Made by a program: the position numbers and the translations under genes. Source: Flammula alnicola (lineage: Eukaryota; Basidiomycota; Agaricomycetes; Agaricales; Strophariaceae). Taken from it: a DNA stretch of 64,000 bases. The stretch lies in the NCBI GenBank assembly GCA_015499995.1, contig JADNRV010000037.1:310001-374000 (forward strand), read 5' to 3'. Below the pieces are notes generated by a model, which had not been told where the DNA came from, did no database searches, and was given only the letters and a program-made list of their open reading frames with translations. This document shows, one piece after another, positions 37,401 to 48,547 of the stretch. Each line of letters opens with the position of its first letter. The first letter of the stretch is position 1.

Positions 37401-38713
37401 AAGGGCGAATAACCCGACAGCTTTTCGCGGAATATTTTATTGCATAAATCTTTGACGGCTGCAGACCATCTGCTGGGTGGAAGATGCTCCGCTGGGGCGA
37501 AACGTGGTTCTGCAATGTATCGGCCGTGTACTTTTCGTGCCAGCCATCCGATTTGTTTTAACATAGTTGACGTCTTTTTCATGAAACTTAAATCTTTGAG
37601 GTATTGTCTTCCTTCAATATTTTTATCGCTGAAATCTTTGCTAGCATCGTCGCAGTGGAAGCCTTCTTCATCTTCTTCGTCTGTGTCACTGTCATTCACC
37701 CAGGGACCTCTTGTACCCGTTTCCATAGACCTTTCTTGTTTCATTCGCTTCGCATGGAAATCATCGCGTGCATCAAGGCATTCATACCGAAGGTTAAAGT
37801 TCAGCATAACGCGTCTCTGCAGGTCTGAGAACTGGTAGTTGGCAAATGCATCCTCCCAGGTCTGTCCGTCTTCTTTCAGGCAACCACCATCCCGCCATGG
37901 ACGGAACAGTGTCAGCATCGTACAACAGTAGTATTCTTGGTCGCCTTGGTCACATCTTGGCAATGAACCTCCGATGAAGTTGGGCACCCGGGTGGTTTTG
38001 CGTTCTGGATGATATGTTACGGCGTGAGTCTGTCTAAGTGGATGACCAGGCTTAAAGAGAAATTGTTTTGATTTACTCGACATCCCATTAGCTTCGGCAC
38101 CCAGGAGAGTATTGAGCTCTTTTTTACTGCCCCGCCTACGTTCACAAGTCTGAATCCATTCATAGAGGGACAAGGAACTGAGTACATCTGGCCGAAGTCT
38201 GTAGTCATCTACGTTTGTTGTCCCAACGTAGCTATCATTTTGACGACCAAGGAGTACTTTTTCTTCTGGGAGGGGGTCATTGTCGGTCGTGATATTTTCA
38301 TCTGAAACAGCAGCCGAAATGTTCATGTCAGGCTGATTAGCTTCATGCGTATCTTTTGCTTTGCTCGAGATATCGTCATGGGAAGGATATTGGGTGCTCG
38401 TTTCGCGATTCCAGAACCTACGCACATGACTGACATAATTCCTCCAGGAGAAAACGACGAAGGAATGACCGGTGTAGTGATCAGGATTCCCCAGTAAGTA
38501 CATTGCTGCCATCGGAGATCCTATCTCAAGTTTTGAGGTCAAATTATTAACCAATTGTAAGATGAGGCGTCGGGCGCTGTTATCAGAATCTACGTCAGGA
38601 TTTCTCTGAAAAATGTCGTACATTGACGAAAATACTTGGTGCGACTTCAATGCAGGTTTAGTGATATAATCTGAAATATAAGAAACAATGGCCTTGATAG
38701 AAGTCCCAGACAA
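34493..38713 (-). CDS. Helitron-like PIF1 helicase with C-terminal ubiquitin-protease-like domain
   Basis: The 1406-codon frame begins 8 codons after the in-frame stop that separates it from the Rep part. A central PIF1/RecD-like helicase has Walker A GGMGGTGKTQVI (about 37150), IVLAPTGTAAALI, the DEIS box (FLDEISMVS) and GDFAQLPPI, and a later motif DYTSQGKTR. After a basic linker (PKKKLKRPAKDTPPLKK), the last 290 residues (about 35370-34493) look like a peptidase C19 domain: a Cys box NYSCAYDS (Cys codon 35318-35320), two zinc-type pairs (CSNADCEY and CPTC) and a His box GHFVSR followed by WFHDG. The helicase would unwind DNA during rolling-circle transposition; the role of the protease-like domain is not known to me. 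Confidence 0.82.
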   Translation of the reverse strand: MSGTSIKAIVSYISDYITKPALKSHQVFSSMYDIFQRNPDVDSDNSARRLILQLVNNLTSKLEIGSPMAAMYLLGNPDHYTGHSFVVFSWRNYVSHVRRFWNRETSTQYPSHDDISSKAKDTHEANQPDMNISAAVSDENITTDNDPLPEEKVLLGRQNDSYVGTTNVDDYRLRPDVLSSLSLYEWIQTCERRRGSKKELNTLLGAEANGMSSKSKQFLFKPGHPLRQTHAVTYHPERKTTRVPNFIGGSLPRCDQGDQEYYCCTMLTLFRPWRDGGCLKEDGQTWEDAFANYQFSDLQRRVMLNFNLRYECLDARDDFHAKRMKQERSMETGTRGPWVNDSDTDEEDEEGFHCDDASKDFSDKNIEGRQYLKDLSFMKKTSTMLKQIGWLARKVHGRYIAEPRFAPAEHLPPSRWSAAVKDLCNKIFREKLSGYSPLNNASDTDCQINSKGPNTLISLLTPAYFLRNFRAESKKSQDILDETVTLFSLNEEQERAFRIISNHATSLAPDLLHMYLGGMGGTGKTQVIKALIHMFGRRNENHCFIVLAPTGTAAALINGTTYHRALGIRSTDESDEEYIRNESSIINQARDRLQGVQYIFLDEISMVSCSDLYAISARLAQIRNVHHVPFGGINIIVAGDFAQLPPIAATPLYSNNVYKFQEVNHDIRDQQNTMGKILWHQFTTVVILKQNMRQRTQSEEDNKLRIALENMRYAACTEDDIAFLESRIIKPSEGMALLKEEIDIRDVSIITRYNKTKDRINEEGCQRFADQHGLQLHHFYSIDKLASSNAPGRKQKDRNPNGKKSSKAPRFISQEDQEMLWMCSPHTNSKNIPAKLSLCVGMPVIIRYNEATELCITKGQDAVVVGWNACEGPHGQQVLETLFVRLVNPPKEINIPGLPTNNVPLCRMTTKVKCRLRSDREITVQRQQVSILPNFAITDYTSQGKTRVINVVDIADSNSHFSIYTSLSRSSSAAGTIIIRNFESSIITAGLLNKGWLRQEFRELNTLDEITRLRYEGILPEKIFGPLRNPTIRAFYLWKEGKPGDQQWHPQLKYAPGEKVLMDEEEDATWDLNINAATLARGVVNPKKKLKRPAKDTPPLKKIPKLSVPAPDNQVHSSSPLGLIWDNVNYSCAYDSVFTVLYNVWSNSSEDWSRRFGDISPFMSRLSDEFGKTSNRQQPIELARNATRRFLKELHPDHYPAGQQYTSIDYLCEDLLNAGRVCGATILRCSNADCEYTSPLISFGEYTALYPRNMHLQNSGSQRLSTFFGWALPDAQKRTKHMCPTCFQDGFAYNLDVSVNMQRMPYLIFLRININLEGCIINEQLDYRAEEIEYAYRLRGIIYSGQGHFVSRIVDNQGDVWFHDGMTTRSSCKKEAHIRQVSDPTWLNVCSLTGEPKVAIIAIYAR

Positions 38714-38737
38714 GAGACTCGTGGTGTCCGTGTTGCA

Positions 38738-41700
38738 TCACATAAGATAGGCCACGGAGGGCGTGAAAGTATTCATCATAGGTTCCAGTTTCTTCATAAG
38801 GACATGACCATCATTGCTGTCTACCATTGTTTCAGGAACTACAGGGCGGGGGAAGCGAGCTCGACAATTGCCAAACTTGTCGAGACAACCTTTACGTCCA
38901 TTAACGCGCTTTTGTTTCGAAGACACTGGCTGAGGATTAACATCGCCTGGCGGAGAGGAGTCATTGACAGATCCTGCCATTGCACAGCGATGAACGTTGG
39001 ACCTTACAAGAAGATCGTCAATTGTCCGTCTAAAGCTCACCCACCATGATGCGGATGCCTGACAAGTCTGACACGTGATTTCACAGGATTCATAACAAGG
39101 TTCTGGCGCAGGTTCTGGCAGAGTCAAGGTTGGATCTTTATATTGACGATCCTTTGGCGAAGTGGAGTTATCCTCCCGAAGAATCCCATGTATGCCTATA
39201 GGATATTCGGTTTGGTTTGGCAAAGACGCTTGGACATTTTCCAACGTGTCTGTGAAAAGTTCTCCTTGATGACAACTTTCTAGGTATGCTATCAAGTCTT
39301 TTTGAAAAGCTGAATCTCCAGACAGAAGTCGATTACGGATTTCTTGCGGACTCAGGGCACCTTCAATCCAGAGGAGCATGTGTAAGTGAAGGGTGAGACG
39401 ACCCTGCTGTTCGACGGTACCATAGTACGCCGCAGTTTTCCCGTACAAGCCGAGATGGTCTTGATCAACACCTAGGACATGTTTTATGAAAGATTTTACC
39501 ATTAAGTCAAAAAAACGAGCTGCAGCAACAGGATTAGATGCATTCAGACGATTGCGATTGGCCGATGATTTAATCTCGGGAGTGAAACGTTCTCCCGTAT
39601 CTGCAAAATACAGACTTATCGGATGTCTGTTGTCTGCAGGAGAAAGGGTGATGAACCACGATGGAGCGCCTTTGAACGATATCAACGACCATATTTCATT
39701 TCTCATGTACTTCTTAGTCGTCAACGAACCATTGACATGGCCCCCAACATAATCTAAATCATCCAAAATGGTGAAACACGCTTTCTCGACTTCAGTCTCA
39801 GGTTTAACATGCTCACCTTTGAGTAAACGATCGGTAACATTTTTCAAGACCTCTTTGTCTATATTCGACAACCGATCAACGACAGCTGCAAAATTTTGGC
39901 GTTTTGTCATCAAGAAGCTGCTTGTTATGCCGCTTTTGAGCTGTTCATGGTTGAAAGCAACAATCGGGAAATAAAGATCCGTTTGGAAGCGTTTATCGTG
40001 ATACATGAGGAGCCTTTTCTTGTGCTCTGTTTCTGAAATCTTACGCTTGAACGACTCTTGCCCGATTCCTCCATATCCATATGGAAAGAGCCAGGGAAAC
40101 ATCTGAGGATACAATTGTGGGTTGTCATACATCGACTGAGGAGTGCTATCATGACCAATACCAAGGGTAAGTCCGCCGGATTCAAGGTGACGCAACGCTT
40201 TTGCTTTCAATGCATTGATGGAAAGTGTTGAATACTCTTGACCTGTAAGGCCGTGAACTACAAAAGGACATTGACCTTCTTCGGTTCCAGGCTCATCTTC
40301 GTCATGGTGAACGCTGGTAGCCAGCGGGGGTACAATGGGCTTGCTGGGTTCCGTCTTCTTGAAGGAAACATTAACCGGGACGCCAAGAAGAGGATATGTA
40401 TTTAGATTTTCTTTTGATATTTGGAGGTCGAAATAGTCTCTATGATTTAACTTCAACCAGTCAAGCGCCTTGGATACCTTTTCCCTTCTCACCAACATAG
40501 GCATGCGTTTGAAATCTTCGTCGGTCGGGGGAGAACTACCAGTATAAATAAATGCAAGAACCTCGTTCATTTCTTCGCGAGTTGGTGGGAGCGTATGATA
40601 TACAAGAACCGTCGGATTAGCGAAAGCAATAGCATTCGCAATCATTTTTGCACGACCCGAGGAAACTCTCATGACGCATCGATTGTGTCGCACTCTAGTA
40701 ATTATCATGCGCTCAGCAAAAGTCAGATCTTTTAGTTCATCAGGTATCATCCCTATCCAGAGGCCATTACACAGGGCAAATTTCGGAACCTTGTTCTTGA
40801 GAAGTGACTCTTCACAAGTATTACAGATGTGTCGACAAGAAGGATCAATAATGGGACCAGTTAGATCAGATATTGGATCGATTTCGGCCTTTCTCTCAGC
40901 ACGACTCACGCCATCTTTACACAGTAGGTCGAGGTCAGCACTCGAGCTTCTGAGTGGAATTAGACTTTTCAAAGGACAGAGTTGGCCGCACACGGCACAG
41001 CCTGATTCCTCGAATTCCGAGGGGCTTGAATCATGACAGAAATTATTAATTATTTGCCGTATGAGTGAGAGGCTGGGCGGCTGTGGTGGAAATTCCGGCA
41101 CATCAACGTCCATCTTGTCTGACTGGGGAGAATTTTTGTGTGTGGATTTTGGCACTCTGCGTTTTTTCTCAGCTTCTTTCAACTCATTGTTGGTAAAGAA
41201 GTCGAAAAAAGAAAAGTATTTATCACATGTGTCACAGTGATGATCTTCTAGGATTCGAGATATTATTTTCTTTGAGTCTCTTTTACGAAGCTGCATGTTA
41301 TGCAGCAAGGCGAGATCCTGGAGTTCAGGAACAGAGATAAGATCAACCAGATGGTGCAAAGGTAGTTTGAAAGGGACAGCATCTTTATGTTTGTCTTCGG
41401 ACAAGAATTCAGAAATTTTATCGACATGGACATACTCGACAAATCGAAATTCTAGAGCATTGAAGTCAAGCCAGTCGTAATCTCGGAAAACATAATCTTT
41501 CAAGATGCTTCCTTTCATAGTCTTCTTTCCACCTCCCCATTTCAAGGAAGGATCATTAGGACTACGGCCATAGGAGCTTTCAACAGGCGGATGATCCTCT
41601 GCAACGTTGGTAGGTGCAGAGGATGAAAAGGCAGACACGATAGAAGATGCTGACATTCGAACATATTCTATCCACAGCAGACATGGGCTCATATCAGACA

Positions 41701-42076
41701 GGAAGTGTTTCAGCTCAGCGCAAAACAAGACGGAATGAAGTCGCACAAGAAAGGCCTTAAAATCATGTCTCCGTAGGTAATTCCGTCTCGCATAGAGCCC
41801 GACAAGTTTTGACAGATAGCGTGACCAACACCGCGGTGTGAAACGAGTACATGTTGATAGGCGAGAACGATCTAGTGTGTGGAGTCTCCGACTGCGGGAC
41901 TCAGCGCGTCGACGTGTAAAGGGGTGTTTAGTACGATTTCCATTTCTATCATAAGATAAAGCAAGGCTAGTACCGTGAGGAGTGATGCAGGATTCAATGA
42001 GAGCAACGCAAGGTTGGTCGACGTAGATTGGCAACGTAGAATCATTGAGACAAGACATAGGGGTTATTATACCCAA
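38738..42076 (-). pseudogene. Helitron-like Rep region (DUF6570 plus HUH nuclease domain)
   Basis: The 1112-codon frame holds, in order: a low-complexity N-terminus; a small-domain stretch with LQDLALLHNMQLRKRDSKK and Cys pairs (HHCDTCDKYF); CAVCGQLCPL; a DUF6570-like block (CRHICNTCEESLLKNKVPK, LCNGLWIGMIPDEL, ERMIITRVRHNRCVMRV); then the Helitron N-terminal nuclease domain (FPWLFPYGYGGIGQ, WFITLSPADNRHP) with the HUH metal site in GRLTLHLHMLLW (codons 39378-39389). One catalytic-tyrosine candidate follows in DLIAYLESCHQ. The frame ends at a TGA where the downstream frame continues without shift (TGA TGC AAC ACG). Such proteins nick and transfer single-stranded DNA. The start codon is uncertain, since the first 150 residues look non-conserved. 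Confidence 0.8.
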
Positions 42077-42089
42077 CCATGGACGTAGG

Positions 42090-42540
42090 CCATAGACATT
42101 AACAGAGGTACGCGGCCCGAAACACGTAGCATCTGCATCTCGATGGATGGCATGGTGAGTCGGCAGAGAAAGAGGGTGTTCGACTGTGAAGAGAAATTGT
42201 CAATGCCTTGTAAAGAATTAGCATGACGTGCTACACACCGTAAGGCTCGAAACCTCCCAGCAAGATAAACTGAAGAGCAACCCAAGTAATAGTTAAACTT
42301 GAAATGAGGTAGTGAAGCATCTTCGAACGGCTGTAGAAGCTGGAGAGCAGAGAAGTTTGAGCGTGAATTGGATTTTTTTTTTTGGCTGACCAAGGAGAGG
42401 GAGCGTGTAATCACATGACCTCTGGATGAATGTCTCCACAATATTCGGACACGAGTAAAATTAAGGCAAAGCACAGGTATGTATTCGAAGTCTTTTACAT
42501 GCATGATATCTGTTTCTCCCGCAACATCTCACGTTGAAGT
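42090..42540. other. Spacer between JmjC gene and Helitron-like element
   Basis: These 450 nt must contain the 5' terminus of the Helitron-like element, if it has one, and the 3' untranslated region of the JmjC gene. A run of ten T residues occurs at 42369-42378. A 145-codon minus frame (42067-42504) has no domain and overlaps the Rep start. Confidence 0.35.
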
Positions 42541-45500
42541 CTAACTACGAGCGCGTTTCCGAGGTCTGGCATCATCTTCGGCGAAAGAAAAATCGTGCGA
42601 CGCCATCTTCTGGTCCTGAGTAGAACGGTATACTTCCCCTCGCATGTATTTCTTGTCCAGCGGGGTAGCACCATCACGCAACAGCTGTTCGTAGGTCTTG
42701 AGCTGAATGGCACCCTCCTTCCAGCGAAGTGAATAACCCTTTTGTGGGCCAAATCCCAGTGTCGTGTCGTCAATTTTTTGGGGAGGGTTATTCCAATACC
42801 GTTTCAGATCCTCATCGCAGGCTATGACGTCGTTGATCTGCTTCTGCAACAACTCCAGCGTACAATGCGGCGCACCCACGATCTCGTTTTGCTCCGCTTC
42901 TGCTTTGTATTTTAAGAGAGCAGCCATCTGCCGAGAAATATAGTCAGATGGAAGATCTGGTATTACCTCGCCTTTGGGGGAAGTGACTACGCAGAATTCC
43001 CTGACCCAGCACACCAACTCCAGAGCAATTCCATGTGCAAACATCATAGAAACACGCTCTTGTTTCGAGATGTTGTTACGGTCGTAACGTTCCATTAGGA
43101 CCTGTTGATGGGGATCTGCGCCGTCTTCAGCTTTCTGATTGGGAGCGGAATATGCCCGAAAGTCGAGGACATTTCCCAGAATGACGAGATTGCATAAGGA
43201 AAGAAGATTGACCAAGCCGGGGAACGTCTGGACATCTGGTAAGTGATGACCGGCATCTGACAATAAGTTCACGTTCACGTCAGGTCAGACATGAATGGAC
43301 ATGGAAACATTAACATCGCACCAGTCTGAACGAGCTTCTTTTCTAAGAGCCCCAACCTATAGAAGTCAATGATACGTCGTAAAAGCACCCGGGAGCGGTA
43401 GTGAACTGTGTTCGTCAAGAATTGATCCATGATGAAGCTATGGAACATGCTTTGAGCGGTCATCTCCATGAGGGACGTGAGGTAGAAGTGGCCTCCATGA
43501 ATGATCGTCGGCTCCTTTCCATAAATGGCGTGAGGCTGGTTGGCACGCATCAACCTTCAGAAAATTAAATATTGTAATGTGTAATGATCGCTTCAGTATG
43601 CAATAGAAACTCACAAAAAATCGCCTTTCGACAGGAAAACAGCTTCCAGGTCATACTTGGCCTTATCCGTGAAGCGATCGAGATGGAAGCCTTTGTCAAA
43701 AAAGACATGACGAGAAGAAAGAGGCATGTCTCGGACTTCTCGATAAAAAATCCAGAGTTTGCCGCCCCGGACCAAGAGAGCACGAGTGTTGAAGCCATCA
43801 GGGTCAACATGGAAGAAGGTAACAGTATGTCGGGAACCGATCAGAGCCCAGCATGTATCAGTGGTAGGAAAGACCTCGTTCGACAGAAAACCTAGACGAC
43901 CACGTGTGTGATGCCAGGCATAAGTGTCGGTTGAATATGCAGTCGGTGCGGTGCTCTCGTGGCACAAAGGCAAATCCAGGGCATTCACGATTCTACCTTC
44001 ATCGCGGTCGACTTCGTCTAAAACTTCTTGAAGTGTTCCAGTTATCGTTGCAGGGATATGCTTTTCCTCTCGGTCGAGCTCGTCGAGGTCAGTATCTTCC
44101 TTCTTTCCGCGTCTCTGTCGTCGCCTTTGCGCGCTCCTGATTGCATCCTCTTTTTCTTCGTCTAGGAGTTCGTCGACATGGCCTTGTAAGGAATAATCTG
44201 GAGAGAGGGAAGTTAGCATTACATGCAGACAGGAGTCATGGATGCACCTACCTTGAAGAGATACGGGGCTATGAAGCGGATGAACAAAATCGAGACCCTT
44301 CGCATTGAATTCATGATCAGGAACTGGAGCCCTCCTGACAACGACGTTCTTTTCAGCGAGAACTGAATGCAGTTCATCTTGTGGCATATCCAGATACTCT
44401 TGATAAGTCAAGACAGCGATAACGGAGCTAGAAGGATGCGCGACGTGCATGGGTTTCTCATTGATATACGATTTTTCGATGCCGGACATTATTTCATCGA
44501 ACCGCTTTACATAGTCTGGAAACTAGAAAGAGGTTACATTCATTCACGAGCAATATACAAGGAAAACCGAGAAACGTACGTGAAATTCAGGTTCTAGGAC
44601 GACCTTTTCTCCAGTTGGACCAAAGACAGTATAGTCTCGGGGACACTTGTGTCGCTCCAGCACACGCTTAGGCAATCCTGCGTTCTCTTCCCTCTCCTCT
44701 TTCACCGGCCGCTATGGCACATATACTCAGTGGCAGTGTAATAAGATATCGAGATCAACTTACAAAGGCGTCAAGATTGTCTGGCTCCCAAGACGACATA
44801 AGATTAAACAAATCGTCGACGTCGATAGGATTTAATTTCGATCCAGAAGTTGCTGGATCACTGACGTTGTTTACTTTCTCAATAGATTTCGACAGGAGTG
44901 GAGGCGGAGGGCGACTGAGTGCATTCCGCGTAGATGGAGAAGATTTCTTGGGCGGGGCAGGCTTTGGTGTCATAGCAGACGAAGGGTGTTTCTTACCCTT
45001 CGTTCTGGGACTGGAAGATAACCAGTTTGGTTTCATTGATGCGCTTTTTTGAAGTCGTTTGATACGAGCAGATTGACGCGTCGAAGCTGGTTGATCCACG
45101 TCCATCTGACTAGATGCGTCGTCATCTTCTTCCTCATTTTCCTCCTCACTGTCGTCCTCTCCTTCCATGTCCATCTGCTCATCTTTTCTTCCGCCTTCGT
45201 CGTCCTCGACCTGTTCCTCTTCTTCGCCCTCATCCTGGTCCTCCTCCTCGCCCTCACCCTGGTCCTCCTCCTCGCCCTCCTCCTGGTCCTCCTCCTCGCC
45301 CTCCTCCCGGTCCTCCTCGCCCTCATCCTCAGAACCAGAAAGGCCTGAAGCTTCCCGATGACGCGAACTTGGGTCTTCTACAGCCATCTTATCAGAGGAT
45401 GAGTCCTCGTCGGTCTCTCCATCTTTATCCAGAGGGTGAAGCGAAGAATGACGGCCCTCAATCGCTGCAGGATTCACAGTCATTCCATTGGTCGGTCCTG

Positions 45501-46276
45501 CATCTTGATCTAGAGATGTCGAATTTTGCAAGCCTCCTGCTTGTTCTGGATTACTGAATATCTGCAAATGTCTGAGGTCCCCCAAAGGCAATGAGTCGTC
45601 TTCGAGCATGTGATCCGGTAGCAGATCTTTCTCCTGCTGCATTCCGACGGAGTTTTGGACGTTTGCTTGAAGAGAATTCGAGTCGACGTTTCCTCTACTC
45701 TTCCTTGTTGCTAAGGCTTGATCGCTCGTGTCGCCGAAAGCCGAAGGGTCGAGCTCAGGAGTAGCCCCAGCGCTCGCCGCAGCTGATCCATCGGGTGTCG
45801 TCGAATCCATCGAATCCACATTGTCGATATCCATATTGGAGTCATTCGCAGTTCTGCCGTGACCATCCTCGACTCCGGACAGGTTGGTGGCAGGGTGATC
45901 GCTCTGAATAGATCCATGATCCGTGGTATGGGAAAAGGAACCGCCAACAGCCGCGTTTGACACAGATGTCTGGGACGATTTTGCTGATAAATCCACGAGA
46001 CAATTCAGATACAGTGCAAAAGTAGAAATGCCATAACAGACTCACTCAAATGGAACCAAGAACTCTGCTGTTTTGACTCAGCGACCGACCGAATTAAATC
46101 CCAGGGCAGATCGGATTTCAACCTCTCTAAGGCATCCTTTGGGTTTAAAGACCCATCAGCCATTAAAAATATCACGGTCCACAAGACCTTTTCCACCTCC
46201 AACAGTGCTTCGGGTTTATCGTTTCCAAGGCAAAAAGCGGTGCGCAACAACGAACTCCTGCTCCAGGATTTTCCAC
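42541..46276 (-). CDS. JmjC-domain protein, 3' seven exons
   Basis: Exons 46276-46046, 45983-44764, 44711-44580, 44522-44252, 44197-43615, 43554-43322 and 43256-42541 keep one frame for about 1,128 codons. The large second exon is Ser/Glu-rich with an acidic run (about 45330-45180, EEDQEEGEEEDQ units) and basic AT-hook-like or NLS stretches (RQSARIKRLQKS). The catalytic fold comes later: CWALIGSRHTVTFFHVDPDG supplies the His-x-Asp iron ligands and RANQPHAIYGKEPTIIHGG the second His. JmjC enzymes are Fe(II)/2-oxoglutarate oxygenases, often demethylating histones. The C-terminal part (HGIALELVCWVREF) is helical and ends PRKRARS, a likely nuclear signal. Earlier exons lie at 52-53 kb, beyond an inserted element. 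Histone specificity cannot be inferred. Confidence 0.75.
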
Positions 46277-46298
46277 CTGTATGTGCCAGTATCATGTA

Positions 46299-47014
46299 TG
46301 ATACCTGGGCTGCCTGCCAATAAGGAGTGTACATCCACAAGGCTAACAACCCCCTTGGGCAGTTGCCCAATACTATGCAACATAATATCTACAGGCTGCC
46401 GGGGTGCCAGAGATGGCTTTGGTGCTTGTTGTTGGGGCGGGTGATGGTAAACAGGTGTCAACAATGCAAGAAATGATGTCCAGCACTGTATTTTGGGTGC
46501 TGCTCGTCGTTGGGGGCGCTTTTGAGCGCGGGAAAAATTCTAATAGGGTCTATTAATATATTCTGACCTGCCCCCACCGTTTGCGCGCCTCGGGGAGGGC
46601 GGGGATGGGTGGATTGACGAGCATGGCTGTGGATGACGTTCCTATTTGGGGCGGGGCTGCCGTCAAACAACTGTCAACAACGTGGGAAATGATGCCCGGG
46701 GTGCATTTGGGCTCTTGCTCATCGTCGGGGGTGGTTTGGAGCATGGAAAAAATCCAATAGGGTCTAGTAATATATTGCTACCCATTGCCGCCCTTTGCGC
46801 GCCTCATGGGGGGCGGGGATGGGTGGATTGACGAGGATGACTTTGGATGACAGTCTAAAATTAGACGTAAAGCGCCCTGTGTGATATTTTTAGATGCCGG
46901 CGCTTGTGCCTTGCTTCACTATCTATAGATTAGATTGACAGAAAGCGCCCAGCGTAATATTTTTAGATCCAGACGCTCGTGCCTCGGCGCCTGTATCTGT
47001 TATCTATAGATTAG
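46299..47014 (+). repeat. Left inverted arm of the foldback element
   Basis: The arm matches the right arm almost base for base in reverse complement, through the inner border word ATCTATAGATTAGATAT. Within and just beyond it a module of about 130 bp recurs three times (about 46505-46640, 46725-46850 and 47040-47165). Each copy has a TTGGAGC-GGAAAAATCC-TAATATATT core, then TTTGCGCGCCTC and GGATGGGTGGATTGACGAG. The third copy lies outside the arm. Confidence 0.8.
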
Positions 47015-47499
47015 ATATTTGGGCTCCTGCTCGTCGTCAGGGGGGGTTTTGAGCACGGGAAAAATCCAACAGGGTTCCGTAATATATTGCTGCCCAATGC
47101 CGCCTTTTGCGCGCCTCACAGGGGGGCTGGCATGGATGGATTGGCACGGATGGGTTCAGATGACGTTCCAAAAATAACCGCACCCAGGTCCGGATACTTT
47201 TAGAGCAAATGATGGCATCACGGCATGGGATGGGCTTATTTTGGCGCTTGCACACCTTTCTCGTTAGAATTTTATTAAATAAGACACATATTTGTGGTCT
47301 ACAGATAAGCGCGATTCTAATGGTGTAATTTTTATCCAAAAATTTGAGGAGGAAGGGATGGATGGATTTTTATTCATCTGGATGACGCTGCCCAGGTAAC
47401 AATTGATGGGACCATATTGGGACACCTTCCGCATTCGGAAGTGGTCTGCTGCTCTCGAAAATCTTTGGTAAAAACAAATATATGTATTATTATATCAAT

Positions 47500-47540
47500 A
47501 CTACTACTACTACTACTACTACTATTACTAATACTACTAG
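47500..47540 (+). repeat. (ACT)n microsatellite
   Basis: About seven ACT units in a row, then degenerate continuation (ATTACTAATACTACTAG), inside the foldback element. Confidence 0.85.
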
Positions 47541-47984
47541 ATAATAAGATTATGAATGACTGAGATTGTGGGCGGCAACACAATCCGAGCAATAGGGGCG
47601 CGGCGTGCAACCCCAGCCCACGGCAGGGGATTTGTCCCCTCGCTCCCTCTCGTCTCCCACCCTTCTCCCTCGTCGTTCGTTCCCGGCTTGTCGTTGACCT
47701 TGCTGGTTTGGCAGTGGGGTGCTCCCCTTGGGCGATGGCGGCGGCGCTGGGTCCTTCCCTTCCCCAGCGGCAGCTTCACTTGTCCTCCCCAGATTGGCCA
47801 CTTGAAACCCATTTGTCGTCTCTTCGCATCGCTACCCACGTGTAGTGTGGACTGCGAGCTAGGAGACGTCGGGGCATGAGTGGGGCAAGGGGAGAGGGAA
47901 AGCGGGGCGGGGTAGGGAGGGCAAGAGTAGAGGGTGGAGGTAGGAGCTGGCGCTCTCGGCGGCGGCGCTGGGTCGTTGCCTCCT

Positions 47985-48245
47985 TCGCCCTTCTTTGCCG
48001 CCGCCGTCAGTGTGGTATCCGAGCTGCGGCAGGCATGCTGCTGCGCTGCCACCTCGTCGTCGTCGTGGTATCCGAGCAGCAGCGGCGGTCGTGCTGCTGC
48101 TGCTCCCACCTCGTCGCCAGAGTGGTATCCATGCAGCAGCAGCACGACGGCTCCTGCTGCTGCTTCCATTTCATCGCCGTCGCCGTCGCCGTATCCGAGC
48201 AGCAGCAGTGGGCATGCTGCTGCTGCTCCCACGGGCGCGATGTGG
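47985..48245 (-). repeat. Degenerate CTG/CAG-CGA array, left copy
   Basis: Units of roughly 60 nt combine GTATCCGAGCAGCAGC with GTGCTGCTGCTGC and CGTCGTCGT words. They are in the opposite orientation to the larger array at 50.0-50.9 kb, where GGATACGACGACGA is read on the plus strand. Each unit contains both CAGCAGC and GCTGCTG and could fold on itself. Confidence 0.7.
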
Positions 48246-48519
48246 CAGAGAAGAGAGGGAGGGAGGGAGGAGGGAGGAGGAAGGGCCGCAGCATCGTTGT
48301 CGCGTGTTCTGTGGGTGGCGGCGTTGTCCAGAAATTGATGGCAGGGCTGGGGGCGATGGCATTTGGCATCCGCGTGCGGGCATACCAGCCTAAGGGGGTG
48401 ACGTATGGACTAGGCGCGTGGGCGGCTTGGGGGAGCCGAGACGACAGGGCGGCGGGGGTCGAAGGCCGCCAGAATGAACTCGAACGCCGTCTGGTATACC
48501 CAGACGACGTTCGACGTTG

Positions 48520-48547
48520 AAAGAGGAGACTAGGTCGTCTCCTCTTT
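48520..48547. repeat. Perfect 11-bp hairpin
   Basis: AAAGAGGAGAC, a 6-nt spacer TAGGTC, then GTCTCCTCTTT. It lies inside the foldback element and is one of several perfect stem-loops in its centre. Confidence 0.75.

Larger units (their letters stand above)
34493..42076 (-). mobile_element. Helitron-like element, coding part
   Basis: Two long frames in the same reading frame, separated by a single TGA (38738-38740), encode a Rep-type N-terminal protein and a PIF1-type helicase with an extra C-terminal domain: about 2,520 codons in all and no introns. Rolling-circle transposons of the Helitron group combine exactly a HUH replication initiator with a superfamily-1 helicase. I could not fix the true termini (5' TC and 3' CTRR with a preceding hairpin), so the coordinates cover only the coding part. 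The element lies between the MITE at 34.4 kb and the 3' end of the JmjC gene at 42.5 kb. Confidence 0.85.

Noticed and set aside
45049..45557. Plus-strand Pro/Leu-rich frames of 99-147 codons
   Set aside because: They are the antisense of the Glu/Asp-rich run of the JmjC gene.
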